A stretch of DNA of 64,000 nt from Pseudomonas sp. SCB32 (GCF_009189165.1 NZ_CP045118.1:5022001-5086000); one strand, 5' to 3'; shown: positions 26,339 to 37,473, numbered from the stretch's first letter. Translations and numbers: made by a program. The notes: generated by a model from the sequence alone, not told the origin.

Positions 26339-27103
26339 ATGCAAGAGATATCCGCGCAGAATCCCTACAGCCCTCCGCAAAGCAACCTGCAACCCAGCTC
26401 GTCCGCACTGGCCGTCCCTTCCGTGGAGGAAGCCCTCGCCCGTGGCTATGACTTCTCAATTGGCGAAGTGATCAGCGAGGCCTGGAAGCGGGTCAAGGGC
26501 ATGAAAGGCCTGATGATCGCAGCCACACTGGTCTACATCGTGGCAATCCAGGCGATCAGCTTCGCCTTCGGCCTCGCACTGGGGCTCGGATTCGGCGTGA
26601 CGGAATCCCAAACGCCAATGGGACAAGTCGCACAGATAATCGCGAGCATTCTCGCTGGAGCCGTCTGCTATCCCCTGGCCGCTGGCGTCGCCATGCTCGG
26701 CATCCGCCGCGCCGCCGACCAGAAGGTCTCCTTCGACGAGATGTTCAGCCACTTCGGACTGTTCGTCCCGCTGCTCGTCACCGGCCTGCTGATGACCCTG
26801 CTGATGTACATCGGGCTGTTGCTGCTGATCATTCCCGGCATCTACCTGAGCCTTGCCTATCAGTTGGCGATCCCGCTGGCGGTCGAGCGCAAGCTCAGCC
26901 CCTGGCAGGCGCTGGAAGCCTCGCGCAAGGCGATCACCCGGCACTGGTTCAAGATTCTCGGCCTGTACCTGGCGCTGGGCCTGATCACGTTCCTCAGCAT
27001 GCTGCCGCTGGGCATCGGCCTGGTCTGGACGGTGCCGCTGCTGATCATTTCCGGGGGCGTGCTGTACCGAAGGATCTTCGGCGTACTGCCACCCGCCCAG
27101 TGA
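26339..27103 (+). CDS. Polytopic membrane protein, unknown function (DUF975-like)
   Basis: The 254-residue protein starts with a proline-rich cytoplasmic segment (NPYSPPQSNLQP) followed by five or six membrane helices, among them PLLVTGLLMTLLMYIGLLLLIIPGIYLSLAYQL, a pattern of glycerophosphoryl-diester/DUF975-like proteins. AGGAAAGGAA precedes ATG 26339. It lies 90 bases before the RDD-MoxR operon on the same strand and could belong to it. Confidence 0.7.
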   Translation: MQEISAQNPYSPPQSNLQPSSSALAVPSVEEALARGYDFSIGEVISEAWKRVKGMKGLMIAATLVYIVAIQAISFAFGLALGLGFGVTESQTPMGQVAQIIASILAGAVCYPLAAGVAMLGIRRAADQKVSFDEMFSHFGLFVPLLVTGLLMTLLMYIGLLLLIIPGIYLSLAYQLAIPLAVERKLSPWQALEASRKAITRHWFKILGLYLALGLITFLSMLPLGIGLVWTVPLLIISGGVLYRRIFGVLPPAQ

Positions 27104-27191
27104 TACCCATTCACCAATTGCCGCCAGCGCGGTTGCCTCGCCGCAGCGCGCTGGCTAGCATCTGCCTTTCAGCCATCGATAGCGACTCCCC

Positions 27192-27932
27192 TTGACCGCA
27201 GCCGCCGTTCCACGCCTGGACGCACGTCCACTCAGCCCCGCGCTGGATACCCGCTACCACGTGGAGACGCCGGAAGGGATCGACCTGCTGCTGCGTCCCG
27301 CTGGCGTGATTCCACGGGCGATCGCCTACCTGGTCGACCTGGGCATCCGCGCCCTGCTGATGTTCGCCCTGTTCATGGCGCTGGCCTTCCTCGGCCAACT
27401 CGGCACCGGCCTGGGCCTGTTGCTCACCTTCGTCATGACCTGGTGGTACATGGTGCTCTTCGAAGTACTCAACCAGGGCCGCTCGCCGGGCAAGCAGATG
27501 ATGGGGCTGCGCGTGGTCCACGATGACGGCACGCCGATCGGCTGGTCCGCCTCGCTGCTGCGCAACCTGCTGCGCTTCGCCGACATCCTGCCCTTCGGCT
27601 ACACCCTGGGCCTGCTCAGCTGCCTGTCCAATCCGGCATTCAAACGCCTGGGCGACCTGGCTGCCGGCACCCTGGTGATCTACCGCGACCCGCTACCGGG
27701 CCGCCCGCAACCGCCGCAGGTTGCGCCAGAGCTGGCACCCTGGCCGCTGAACCTGGAGGAGCAGCGCGCGATGATGGGCTTTGCCGAGCGCGCCGGGCAG
27801 CTGTCCGCGGCGCGCCGTGAAGAGCTGGCCAGTATCCTCGCCGAACCGCTGGGCGTAACGCCCGAACACGCGGAGGCTCGCCTCAACGCCATCGCCAGCG
27901 GCCTGCTTGGCAGCGGTAGGGAGCCCCAATGA
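27192..27932 (+). CDS. RDD family membrane protein
   Basis: The 246-residue protein has the RDD domain: RPAGVIPRAIAYLVDLGIRALL (first helix with R and D pair), a second helix, then NQGRSPGKQMMGLRVVHDDG and a third helix, with a cytoplasmic tail rich in Glu and Ala. The start is given as TTG 27192 because no ATG precedes the conserved region; confidence in the start is low. The stop overlaps the next gene's start (ATGA), as in all five following junctions. Confidence 0.8.
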   Translation: MTAAAVPRLDARPLSPALDTRYHVETPEGIDLLLRPAGVIPRAIAYLVDLGIRALLMFALFMALAFLGQLGTGLGLLLTFVMTWWYMVLFEVLNQGRSPGKQMMGLRVVHDDGTPIGWSASLLRNLLRFADILPFGYTLGLLSCLSNPAFKRLGDLAAGTLVIYRDPLPGRPQPPQVAPELAPWPLNLEEQRAMMGFAERAGQLSAARREELASILAEPLGVTPEHAEARLNAIASGLLGSGREPQ

Positions 27933-28915
27933 AGCAGGCACTCTTCGAGCAACGCCACCAGGGGGCGTGGAAGCGCTTCGGCAAGCGTCTGGAGCAACTG
28001 GAGAACGGCAAGCGCAAGGAAGGCTCCGAGCGCCCCGACGAATTCGCCGCGGACTACCGGCGCATCTGCCAGCAACTGGCGCTGGCGCAGGAACGCGGTT
28101 ACAGCAGCCACCTGATCGATCATCTGCAGCAGCTGGCGATGCGCGGGCACCAGCAGTTCTACCGGCACCGCAGCCACCTCGGCGCGCGCATCCTCGGCTT
28201 CGTCACCGCCGGTTTCCCGCGTCTGGTACGCGAGGAGTGGCGCTTCATCCTGGTCGCCAGCCTGCTGCTCTATGGCAGCGTGCTGCTCATGGGGCTGCTG
28301 ACCTATCACTTCCCCGACCTCACCTACAGCGTGATGGCGCCCGACCGTGTCGCGGAGATGGAGACCATGTACTCGCCCGAGGCACGGCGCCTCGGCCCGA
28401 TGAGCACACGGGACACCGGCGACGACTGGAAGATGTTCGCCTTCTACATCATGAACAACATCGGCATCGCCTTTCAGACCTTCGCCAGCGGCCTGCTGTT
28501 CTGCCTGGGCAGCCTGTTCTTCCTGCTGTTCAACGGCCTGATGATCGGCGCGGCCGCCGGGCATCTGACCCAGATCGGCTACATCGAGACCTTCTGGTCC
28601 TTCGTCATCGGCCACGGCGCCTTCGAGCTGACCGCCATCACCTTCGCCGGCGCCGCCGGCCTGAAGCTCGGCTGGGCTCTGCTGGCGCCTGGACGCCTGA
28701 GCCGTCTCGATGCGCTGCGCCAGGCCGCCGCCCGGGCCGTGCAATTGGTGGGCGGGGTGATCCTGTTGCTGCTGATCGCGGCCTTCATCGAAGGCTACTG
28801 GTCCTCGATCACCCAGTTCCCGGCGACCGTGAAGTACATCGTCGGCGCCTGCCTCTGGCTGTTGGTGGGCGGTTATTTCGTGTTTGCCGGACGGAGCCGT
28901 CATGCGCCTGACTGA
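27929..28915 (+). CDS. SpoIIM-like membrane protein
   Basis: A 328-residue protein: a soluble N-terminal helical part (FEQRHQGAWKRFGKRLEQLENG onward) and about six membrane helices with NIGIAFQTFASGLLFCLGSLFFLLFNGLMIG, typical of the stage II sporulation protein M/UPF0719-like family. The bacterium does not sporulate; in this setting the protein is an operon partner of RDD and MoxR proteins. It starts inside the RDD stop (ATGA) and ends 14 bases inside the next gene. Confidence 0.85.
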   Translation: MKQALFEQRHQGAWKRFGKRLEQLENGKRKEGSERPDEFAADYRRICQQLALAQERGYSSHLIDHLQQLAMRGHQQFYRHRSHLGARILGFVTAGFPRLVREEWRFILVASLLLYGSVLLMGLLTYHFPDLTYSVMAPDRVAEMETMYSPEARRLGPMSTRDTGDDWKMFAFYIMNNIGIAFQTFASGLLFCLGSLFFLLFNGLMIGAAAGHLTQIGYIETFWSFVIGHGAFELTAITFAGAAGLKLGWALLAPGRLSRLDALRQAAARAVQLVGGVILLLLIAAFIEGYWSSITQFPATVKYIVGACLWLLVGGYFVFAGRSRHAPD

Positions 28916-30482
28916 CGCCAGCGTCGCCATCCGCCCGCGCAGCCCGTGGGAAGCCCTGGACCTGGGAATACTCCTGGCGCGCCGCCATGCCGGCCTGCTG
29001 ATGGCCAGTTGGGCGCTGGTAACCCTGCCGGTGTTCGCCCTGCTCAGCGTACTGCTGTGGAATCACTCGGGCTGGGCGGTCCTGCTGTTCTGGTGGCTCA
29101 AGCCAGCCTTTGAACGCCTGCCGCTGTACATCCTGTCGCGCGCCCTGTTCGACGATACTCCCAGCCTCAAGCAGGCCCTGCGGGCCTTCCCAGGCCTGCT
29201 CAGGAACCAGTTGCTACCCAGTCTGCTGTGGCGCCGCTTCAGCCCGACGCGCAGTTTCGACCTGCCGGTACTGCAACTGGAAGGGCTCAAAGGCCAGGCA
29301 CGCAGCCAGCGCCTGGTGGTCCTGGGCCAGCGCAATGCCGGTGGCGCCACCTGGCTGACCATGATCGGCATGCACTTCGAACTGGCCCTCTGGCTCGGGC
29401 TTTCCGTGCTGCTCTACCTGCTGCTGCCGCAGCAGTGGGTCACGGACTGGAAATGGCAATCGCTGCTCAGCCTCGCCAACGGCGAATGGGCCTGGATGGA
29501 GCACCTGAGCAACCTGATCTACGCACTGCTGCTGATAGTCTGGGAGCCGGTCTATGTGGCCTGCGGCTTCACCCTCTACCTGAACCGTCGTACCGAGCTG
29601 GAAGCCTGGGACATCGAGCTGGTGCTGCGCCGCCTGCGCCAGCGCCTGATCGGCAGTGCCTACGCCCTGCTGCTGGTGGCGGCCGCCTGCCTGGCGCCGC
29701 TGCCCGGTTCCAGCACCTGGGCGGCGGAACAACCGGGCAACAGCTGCCCACTGCCCGACCAGAACCCCAACGGCCCCCAGGCGTCGCGGCTGCAGAATCA
29801 GCGGCTGAACAGCGACCAGTCGCGACATGCCGCCGAGGCCATCCTGGCGGCGCCGCCATTCCGTAACAGCGAGACAGTGACCCGCTGGCGGCTGGGCGAT
29901 CCTGCCAAGGACAAGACCAAGTCGAGCAAGGACGACGAACAAAGCCTGAAGCGCTTCTTCGAAGCCCTGGAACACTGGCAGGCATTCAAGTACGTCGCAC
30001 AGATCATCGAAGTGCTGCTGTGGGGTGCGCTGCTCAGCGTTGTCGCCCTGCTGATCTGGCGCTATCGCGAGTGGCTGCGGCTGTTCGCCGGGCGCATCGG
30101 CCTGCCGCAGCGCCCGCGCCGGGAAGTGCCGAGCGTCCTGTTCGGCCTGGAGCTGGCTCCGGAAACCCTGCCCGACGATGTCGCCAGCGAGGCCGAGCGC
30201 CTGTGGGACGAGCAACCCCGCGCCGCGCTGGGTCTGCTCTACCGCGCCCTGCTCAGCCGCCTGCTGCATGACTTCCGCGTACCGTTGCGCGACTCCACCA
30301 CCGAAGGCGAGGTAATGGCGCGCGTCGAAACCCTCGACAATCCGCCGCTGGACAGCTTCACCCGCACCCTGACCCTGCACTGGCAGGCGCTTGCCTATGG
30401 CCATCGCACGCCCCAGGACGACCTCAAGCAGCAGCTGTGCGAGCAATGGCGCAGCCTGTTCGGCAACGAGGTGCGCGCATGA
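28902..30482 (+). CDS. DUF4129 domain membrane protein
   Basis: A 526-residue protein with several N-terminal helices (RRHAGLLMASWALVTLPVFALLSVLLW and later pairs), a periplasmic linker around residues 270-370 (ending in a K/D-rich stretch), another helix and a cytoplasmic C-terminal DUF4129 domain (SEAERLWDEQPRAALGLLYRALLSRLLHDF). DUF4129 is common beside MoxR/DUF58 pairs. The start overlaps the SpoIIM-like gene by 14 bases. Confidence 0.8.
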   Translation: MRLTDASVAIRPRSPWEALDLGILLARRHAGLLMASWALVTLPVFALLSVLLWNHSGWAVLLFWWLKPAFERLPLYILSRALFDDTPSLKQALRAFPGLLRNQLLPSLLWRRFSPTRSFDLPVLQLEGLKGQARSQRLVVLGQRNAGGATWLTMIGMHFELALWLGLSVLLYLLLPQQWVTDWKWQSLLSLANGEWAWMEHLSNLIYALLLIVWEPVYVACGFTLYLNRRTELEAWDIELVLRRLRQRLIGSAYALLLVAAACLAPLPGSSTWAAEQPGNSCPLPDQNPNGPQASRLQNQRLNSDQSRHAAEAILAAPPFRNSETVTRWRLGDPAKDKTKSSKDDEQSLKRFFEALEHWQAFKYVAQIIEVLLWGALLSVVALLIWRYREWLRLFAGRIGLPQRPRREVPSVLFGLELAPETLPDDVASEAERLWDEQPRAALGLLYRALLSRLLHDFRVPLRDSTTEGEVMARVETLDNPPLDSFTRTLTLHWQALAYGHRTPQDDLKQQLCEQWRSLFGNEVRA

Positions 30483-31743
30483 AACGGCCCGTCGCCCTGC
30501 TGGTCACCCTGGCCGTCCTGCTGGTGCTGGCGGCCGTCGGGTACTACCTCTACACCCACCTCACCCCCTATTCCGAGACCATCGAGCATGGCCCCGCGCC
30601 GGAAGTCCGCGCCAATCCCTACCTGGCCGCCGAAACCTACCTGCGCGGGCGTGGCTTGAAGGTCAGCGCCGCCAGGGGGCTGGAAGTGCTCGACCAGTTG
30701 CCGAGCAAGGGCAACACGCTGATCCTGCTCGGCAGTCGCGAGAACCTCACGCCGAAGCAGACCACCCGCCTGCTCGACTGGACCTCGCGCGGCGGCCATC
30801 TGGTGGTCACTGCCGAACGCCTGTGGGACGAAGAGGAAGGCAAGAGCGGCGACCTGCTGCTCGATCGCCTGGGCGTCCAGCAGTTCCTCACCGAGGACCT
30901 CGACAAGGACAAAGGCACCGCCAAGCCGGAAGACAAATCCAGCGCGGAACCCTCCACGCAGGAAGAAGCGGCCGAACAACCGACCACGCCCGCCGCCGAA
31001 AACGCCGAAACCACTGAATCGGCCGAAGAAGAAGACCCGTACCCGAAGCTGACCAAGCTCTACCTGGAAAACGAGAAGGCGCCGGCCTACATCGACTTCG
31101 ATACCGAATACCACCTGTTCGACTCGAAGAACCTCGCCTACGCCTGGGCCAACAGCTCGAACGCCACCCACCTGCTGCAACTGCAACAGGGCCAAGGCCT
31201 GGTCACCGTACTGACCGATAACTGGATCTGGCAGAACAACCAGCTGAGCGACTACGACAACGCCTGGCTGCTCTGGTACCTGACCCAGGACAACAGCGTG
31301 ACCCTGGTCTACCGCGCCGACGGCGAAAGCCTCTTCACCCTGCTGGCGCGCTACTTCCCGCAAGCCCTGGTCGCCTGTGCCCTGCTGCTGGCGCTCGCGC
31401 TGTGGCGCCAGGGCCTGCGCCAGGGCCCGCTGCAACCCAGCCCGGCACGCGGACGCCGGCAACTGGAAGAGCACCTGCGCGCCGGTGCCGACTTCGTCCT
31501 CCGCCAACGTGGCCAGATCGCCCTGCTGCAGGGGCTGCAACGCGACATCCTGCGCCGCGCGCGGCAGCGCCAGCCGGGCTTCGAGCGCCTGCCCGTCGCC
31601 GAACAATGGCAAACCCTGGGCCGCATGACGCGGCAGCCGATCAGCGCCATCAGCCAGGCCATGCGCCCCTATCCACAGCAACGCATGACCATCGCCGAAT
31701 TCACCCGTCAGGTCGCCCACCTGCAAAGCCTCAGGAATTCCCT

Positions 31744-31747
<4 letters not shown>
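30479..31747 (+). CDS. DUF4350 domain membrane protein
   Basis: A 422-residue protein with an N-terminal anchor (VALLVTLAVLLVLAAVGYYLY), a DUF4350 domain starting at NPYLAAETYLRGRGLKV with a GATase1-like fold, a Glu/Thr-rich linker near 160-195, and a second membrane helix near residue 300 (FPQALVACALLLALALW) followed by a basic cytoplasmic tail. Its ATGA overlap with the upstream and downstream genes shows coupling. Function unknown. Confidence 0.8.
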
Positions 31748-32747
<1,000 letters not shown>

Positions 32748-32751
<4 letters not shown>

Positions 32752-34079
32752 AGCCATCGCGCGCCCTTCTCGCGCTGCTCGGCGTGTTGCTGGCCGCGGC
32801 CATTGCCCTCGGCTCGGCGACGGCCCTGGACACGCCGCCGCCGGCATGGCTCGGTCGCCTCTGGTGGGGTGCGCTGTGCGCCCTGACGCTGCTGGCGCTG
32901 GTCGATGCCCTGTGGCTGCGCCGCCTGCCCTCGCCGCGCCTGGAAAGGCAGCTGAGCGGCAACCTGCCACTGGGCCGCTGGAGCGAGGTGCGCCTGCACC
33001 TGCACCATCGCTACGGGCAGGTGCAGCGCGTGACCCTGTTCGACCACCTGCCCGGCGCCATGGAGGTCGAGCATCTGCCGCAAGTCGTCGAACTGCGTCC
33101 GGGCGAGCAGACCGAGCTGGGCTACCGCGTGCGTCCGCTGTCGCGCGGGCATTTCGTCTTCCCACGCTGCGAGATTGAACTATCCAGCCCGCTGCGCCTG
33201 TGGAGGGGCCGGCGCTACCTGGAAGAACGCAGCGAAGCCCGCGTCTACCCCGACTTCGCGCGCATGTACGGCGCCGAACTGATGGCGGTCGACCACTGGC
33301 TGAACCGCATCGGTGTACGCGCCGGACAGCGCCGTGGCCTGGGCCTGGAATTCCATCAGCTGCGCGAGTTCCGCGACGGCGACACCCTGCGGCAGATCGA
33401 CTGGAAAGCCACCGCGCGCAAGCGCACGCCGATTGCCCGCGAATACCAGGACGAGCGCGACCAGCAGATTCTCTTCCTGCTCGATTGCGGCCGACGCATG
33501 CGCAGCCACGATGGCGACCTCTCGCATTTCGACCACGCGCTCAACTCCAGCCTGCTGCTGGCCTATGTCGCACTGCGCCAGGGAGATGCCGTGGGCCTGA
33601 TGACCTTCGCCGGGGAGCAGACACGGCACCTGCCGCCGGGCAAGGGCAGCGCGCAGTTAAGCGTGCTGCTCAATGGCGTCTACGACCTCGCCAGCAGCCA
33701 GCGCGCGGCGGACTACACGGCAGCGGTGCAGGCCGTGCTCACCCGCCAGCGGCGGCGGGCCCTGGTGGTGATCATCACCAACCTGCGCGATGAGGACGAC
33801 GAAGACCTGGTGGCCGCGGTGAAGCGCCTGGGACGGCAGCACAGGGTACTGGTGGCCAGCCTGCGCGAGGAAGTGCTCGATCGCCTGCGACAAGCCCCGG
33901 TGGAGGGCTATGAAGAAGCGCTGGCCTACTGCGGCACCGTGGAATACCTGAACGCCCGTGCCGGGCTGCACGAGAAGCTGATCGCCCATGGCGTGCCGGT
34001 GCTGGACACGCGGCCCAGCCAGCTCGGCCCGGAACTGGTCAGCCGCTATCTGGGCTGGAAGAAGGCAGGTGCGCTGTAG
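32748..34079 (+). CDS. DUF58 domain protein (VWA-related)
   Basis: A 443-residue protein with an N-terminal membrane segment (ALLALLGVLLAAAIALGSATAL and WWGALCALTLLALVDALWL) and a DUF58 core: GLGLEFHQLREFRDGDTLRQIDWKATAR followed by a VWA-like LLDCGRRM. It is the usual partner of MoxR ATPases. It is the last gene of the operon; a perfect inverted repeat begins right after its stop codon. Confidence 0.88.
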
Positions 34080-34106
34080 GGCGTATGACGCTGTGCGTCA
34101 TACGCC
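34080..34106 (+). terminator. Inverted repeat at the end of the MoxR operon
   Basis: GGCGTATGACG-CTGTG-CGTCATACGCC, 11-base perfect arms, starting one base after the DUF58 stop. No T-run follows, so it may be a Rho-dependent end or RNA-stabilising hairpin. Confidence 0.6.
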
Positions 34107-34168
34107 GATTGGCCGGGATTTCAGGGCCCATCGAGTTCAGCGACGAGCTCGCCAACACGTGAGGAGTA

Positions 34169-34195
34169 ATGGCGTACAAGTCCGAGCGCTTGTAG
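34169..34195 (+). other. Mini reading frame with perfect ribosome site
   Basis: GAGGAG stands four bases before ATG 34169; the frame MAYKSERL ends in TAG after eight codons. Reading on in the same frame continues for 25 more codons to a TAA. It could be a decayed small gene, a leader peptide, or chance. Confidence 0.3.
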
Positions 34196-34276
34196 GCCTT
34201 GTGGTGTTCCGACGGCGGGAACTACCCGGCGTCCTGCCTTCCGCTACCGCCAGATCGGTTCAGCGCGTAATGCGCT

Positions 34277-34636
34277 TCAGACCGACTCCACCTGGCGGCG
34301 AAAACTGAAATAACGGCGTAGTGCATCGACCAGCTCGACGTACTCCGCCGGCGGCGCCACCAGGCTGAAGCCGGAGTCGTAATTGCCCGGATTGACGTCC
34401 TCGCGGCACCACTGGCACGTCGCGGAGAACTCGATCAGCTGCAGCTTGCCGTCGTGGCCGGGGATCTTCAGGCGCATGTCGAAACGGCCGCCCACCAGCA
34501 TCGGCAGCTGGCTGATCAGCAACATCCCGTCCAGCGAGACGTTTCCCAGGTAGCCCATCGGTTTGTCGGTGATGCTGTTGAACACCTTCAGGTAGTAGGG
34601 CAGCTGATGGCGCTCGATATGTCGTGAATGGCGCAT
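34277..34636 (-). CDS. PilZ domain protein
   Basis: A 119-residue protein with the c-di-GMP-binding pattern of PilZ: an arginine pair region RHSRHIERH at the N-terminus and the D/NxSxxG motif as NVSLDG near residue 32. Strands forming the small barrel and a final helix follow. It would be a c-di-GMP effector. A SadC-type cyclase is encoded about 7 kb further on. The start lacks a clear ribosome site; ATG 34636 gives the conserved N-terminus. Confidence 0.78.
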   Translation of the reverse strand: MRHSRHIERHQLPYYLKVFNSITDKPMGYLGNVSLDGMLLISQLPMLVGGRFDMRLKIPGHDGKLQLIEFSATCQWCREDVNPGNYDSGFSLVAPPAEYVELVDALRRYFSFRRQVESV

Positions 34637-34696
34637 AATGGCGTTTCGCTATGAGATATCGTCCAGTATGACGATGCCGCCCCCTCGGGGCCAGTC

Positions 34697-35119
34697 CTAA
34701 CGACAACCTTCCGCCAGGCGCGCTTCGAGCTCGCGACGGGCGGCGTCGATCTGTGCATCGCTGTAGTAGGTGCGTTTGCCGTCGCTATCCTGCGTGAAGT
34801 AGCGACCGCCCAGACTGAGCCCATCCAGGTCACTGCGCCAACGTGCGCACTGGGCGCTCAGGTCGGCCTGTTGCTGGGCCGCCTTGGCCTGCGCGGCGGC
34901 CTGCTCGTCACGACGGGCATCATAGAAGCGGGCGGTGCGCTCCTCCCGCTCACGGGTCGCCGCGTCACGCTCGACGACCTGGGGCTTCACTTCAATGCGC
35001 TGCGCCCCCGGCGGTGGGGTTTCGCTGAAATGCACCTTGCCCTGCGCGTCGGTCCAGCGATAGATGTCGGCGTTAACCAACAGGGGAAAACACCAGACGC
35101 AGAGCCACAGGGCACGCAT
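34697..35119 (-). CDS. DUF4124 domain exported protein
   Basis: A 140-residue protein with a short signal peptide (MRALWLCVWCFPLLVNA) and the DUF4124 domain right after it (DIYRWTDAQGKVHFSETPPPGA). A coiled-coil stretch rich in Arg, Glu, Ala and Gln and a cysteine pair near the end (AQCARW, EGCR) follow. Periplasmic, function unknown. GAGGAGGAAGAA lies before the ATG at 35119, fixing the start. Confidence 0.82.
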   Translation of the reverse strand: MRALWLCVWCFPLLVNADIYRWTDAQGKVHFSETPPPGAQRIEVKPQVVERDAATREREERTARFYDARRDEQAAAQAKAAQQQADLSAQCARWRSDLDGLSLGGRYFTQDSDGKRTYYSDAQIDAARRELEARLAEGCR

Positions 35120-35195
35120 TTCTTCCTCCTCCGTGAAGTCACTCCATGAGATTAGCCAGCGATCCGGAGCGCTCAAGTTCGCCACCGACCGGCGG

Positions 35196-35567
35196 TCAGG
35201 GCGTGACCGGGTAGCTACGCGCGGTATCGCCAGGCAGACGGCCATTCAGGCGCAGCGTGTCCAGCCGGGCCTTGGCGCGGTAAGCATACTCGCTGGTCGG
35301 GTAGCGGGCGATGATGAACTGGTAGGTCTGCGCGGCATCGACGAAGAACTTCTGCCGCTCCAGGCATTGCCCGCGCAGCATGGAAATCTCCGGCTGCAGC
35401 CAGGGCCGCGCGCGGCTGTTGCGCTCGGTTTCCGAGAGTTCGAGCATGACCCGCTCGCAATCGCCACTCTTGTACGAGCGGTAGGCATTGTTCAGGTGGT
35501 AATTCATCGACCAGCTGGTGCATCCGGTAACACTCAGGAGCAGCAGCAAGGTGGCCAGGGTTCGCAT
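35196..35567 (-). CDS. Small TPR-like lipoprotein
   Basis: A 123-residue lipoprotein: signal peptide MRTLATLLLLLSVTGC with lipobox V-T-G-C, then helical repeats (NNAYRSYKSGDCERVMLELSE, QTYQFIIARYPTSEYAYRAKARLDTL) like a tetratricopeptide repeat. Probably an outer-membrane periplasmic adaptor; function unknown. GGAGGA precedes by seven bases. Divergent from the 35667 lipoprotein, which is also TPR-like. Confidence 0.75.
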   Translation of the reverse strand: MRTLATLLLLLSVTGCTSWSMNYHLNNAYRSYKSGDCERVMLELSETERNSRARPWLQPEISMLRGQCLERQKFFVDAAQTYQFIIARYPTSEYAYRAKARLDTLRLNGRLPGDTARSYPVTP

Positions 35568-35666
35568 GGGCATATCCTCCGTTGGGAAGTGTATCGGCCT
35601 GTCTTGGCCGTACTGAAGCCCACCACTAGACTGGCGCGGATCACGCCCTGGCGCCAAGGAGATGCC

Positions 35667-36473
35667 ATGCGTTCAGCTTTCGCCCTGCCCTTCGCCGTGC
35701 TCCTCCCCCTGCTCGCCGCCTGCGCCCCGACCACGCCGCTGTTCGTCGCCCAGGTCACCACCGGCGAAGTCGCCGAATACAAGCAACTGCAGAACAAGCG
35801 CATGACCGCCGCGGTGGAAGAGGAAGGCGACCTGCTGACCTACAGCGCCCAGGCCATCCGCGACAACAAGAGCGCCGAAGCCGAGAAGCTCTACCTGACC
35901 GGCTACGACAACACCCGCTACAGCCCGGAAGTGCGCGCCATCGCGCTGTACCAGATCGGCCTGATCTACATGAGCCGCTTCAACGACCAGCGCGACGATG
36001 CGAAGGCGCTGCAGTACTTCGAGCGCATCGACCGCGAATTCCCCGGCACCCAGGCCGCCGCCCACGCCGACGCGCGCATCCTGGTGATCCGCCAGCGTGC
36101 CAAGGACCCGGTGCAGAAGAGCGCCCGCGAGCTGCTGGCGGACTGGAAACCGCAGAACAACCTGGACCTGAACAGGCCCAGCCTCGACCCGGACATGACC
36201 CTGCTGTCACGCCGCGCGGTGCTCAAGGACCGCGTCGACGAAGCCGCGCAGCTCTACCTGCTGGGCGCCAACGACCCGGCCATCCCGCCGGAGATCCGCG
36301 AGAAGGCGCTGTACCAGCTCGGCCTGATGTACATGGCAAAGGACAACCCGCACGCCAACCGCGACCAGGCCATCGCCTACCTGCGCCGGCAACTGGCCGA
36401 GTACCCCAACGGCGATCTTGCCGACAAGGCGGCGCGCCACCTCGATCAGGCACTGAACAGCCAGCGCAATTGA
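35667..36473 (+). CDS. TPR/Sel1-like lipoprotein
   Basis: A 268-residue lipoprotein (signal MRSAFALPFAVLLPLLAAC) with two sets of TPR-like repeats: IALYQIGLIYMSRFNDQRDDAKALQYFERI and KALYQLGLMYMAKDNPHANRDQAIAYLRRQL. The C-terminal pattern with D-K-A-A-R-H-L-D resembles envelope scaffold lipoproteins. ATG 35667 follows AAGGAG. Function unknown; with its divergent neighbour it may act in the envelope. Confidence 0.75.
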   Translation: MRSAFALPFAVLLPLLAACAPTTPLFVAQVTTGEVAEYKQLQNKRMTAAVEEEGDLLTYSAQAIRDNKSAEAEKLYLTGYDNTRYSPEVRAIALYQIGLIYMSRFNDQRDDAKALQYFERIDREFPGTQAAAHADARILVIRQRAKDPVQKSARELLADWKPQNNLDLNRPSLDPDMTLLSRRAVLKDRVDEAAQLYLLGANDPAIPPEIREKALYQLGLMYMAKDNPHANRDQAIAYLRRQLAEYPNGDLADKAARHLDQALNSQRN

Positions 36474-36564
36474 AGGCGGCTTCCCGCGCGCAGCGCTGCC
36501 CCAGGTCAAGCGCAACGCGCTAGGCTTGGTCTGCAATGGTCGCAGCCCGCGCGAGGAAGCCGAC

Positions 36565-37473
36565 ATGAAACTCCAGCACCTGCTCGTCGTCATCGACCCC
36601 ACCCGCGAAGACCAGCCCGCGCTCACCCGCGCCCAGTGGATCGCCGAACGCAGCGGCGCGCACCTGGAACTGCTGGCCTGCGAGTTCAACCCGGCCCTGG
36701 ACAACAACCTGCTGCTGGACCAGGGCGACCTCGAACGCGGCCGGCAGAGCCTGCTCGAGCAGCGCCTGGTGTGGCTGGAACAACTCGCCGCGCCCCTGCG
36801 CCAGGCCGGCACCGAGGTGAAGTGCCAGGTGCGCTGGGGCAAGCCGCTGCACCGGCAGGTCGTCCTGCACTGCGAGCAGAGCCAGCCCGACCTGGTGCTC
36901 AAGTCCGCGCAACACCACAGTCTGCTCAAGCGCCTGGTGCTGACCAATCACGACTGGCAGTTGATCCGCCATTGCCCGCAGCCGCTTTGGCTGGTGCAGC
37001 ACGGCCAGTGGCGTGGTGAACGCCTGTGCGCGGCGCTCGACCCGCTGCACGACAGCGACAAGCCGGCGGCACTGGACCATCGCCTGATCGGCGTGGCCCG
37101 CGAGTTCGAGCAGCGCCTGAAACTGCAGGCGCACTACCTGCATGCCTACGTCGCCCTGCCGCACACCCTGGCCTTCAATGCCGAACTGCTGGCCGACTAC
37201 GACAACTATGTGCAGCGCACCGAATGGCACCACCGCGACGCCTTCGACGCCCTGCTGGCGCAATACCCGGCCATCGACCGCGAACGCACCCAGCTGGGTC
37301 AGGGCTTTGCTGAAGAGGTGATCCCCGCCTATGTGCGCGACAACGGCATCGACCTGCTGCTGATGGGCGCGGTCGCCCGCGGGCAGTTCGACAACGCGCT
37401 GATCGGCCAGACCGCCGAACGGGTGCTCGAAGAAGTGGAATGCGATTTGCTGGTGATCAGACCTGTCACCTGA
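36565..37473 (+). CDS. Universal stress protein, tandem Usp domains (UspE-like)
   Basis: The 302-residue protein contains two Usp domains: MKLQHLLVVIDPTREDQPAL at the start and a second ending in NGIDLLLMGAVARGQFDNALIGQTAERVLEEVECDLLVIRP. This layout matches UspE, linked to stress resistance and anaerobic survival. GAGGAAG precedes ATG 36565. It is upstream of pykA on the same strand, as in P. aeruginosa (PA4328-PA4329). Confidence 0.9.
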   Translation: MKLQHLLVVIDPTREDQPALTRAQWIAERSGAHLELLACEFNPALDNNLLLDQGDLERGRQSLLEQRLVWLEQLAAPLRQAGTEVKCQVRWGKPLHRQVVLHCEQSQPDLVLKSAQHHSLLKRLVLTNHDWQLIRHCPQPLWLVQHGQWRGERLCAALDPLHDSDKPAALDHRLIGVAREFEQRLKLQAHYLHAYVALPHTLAFNAELLADYDNYVQRTEWHHRDAFDALLAQYPAIDRERTQLGQGFAEEVIPAYVRDNGIDLLLMGAVARGQFDNALIGQTAERVLEEVECDLLVIRPVT

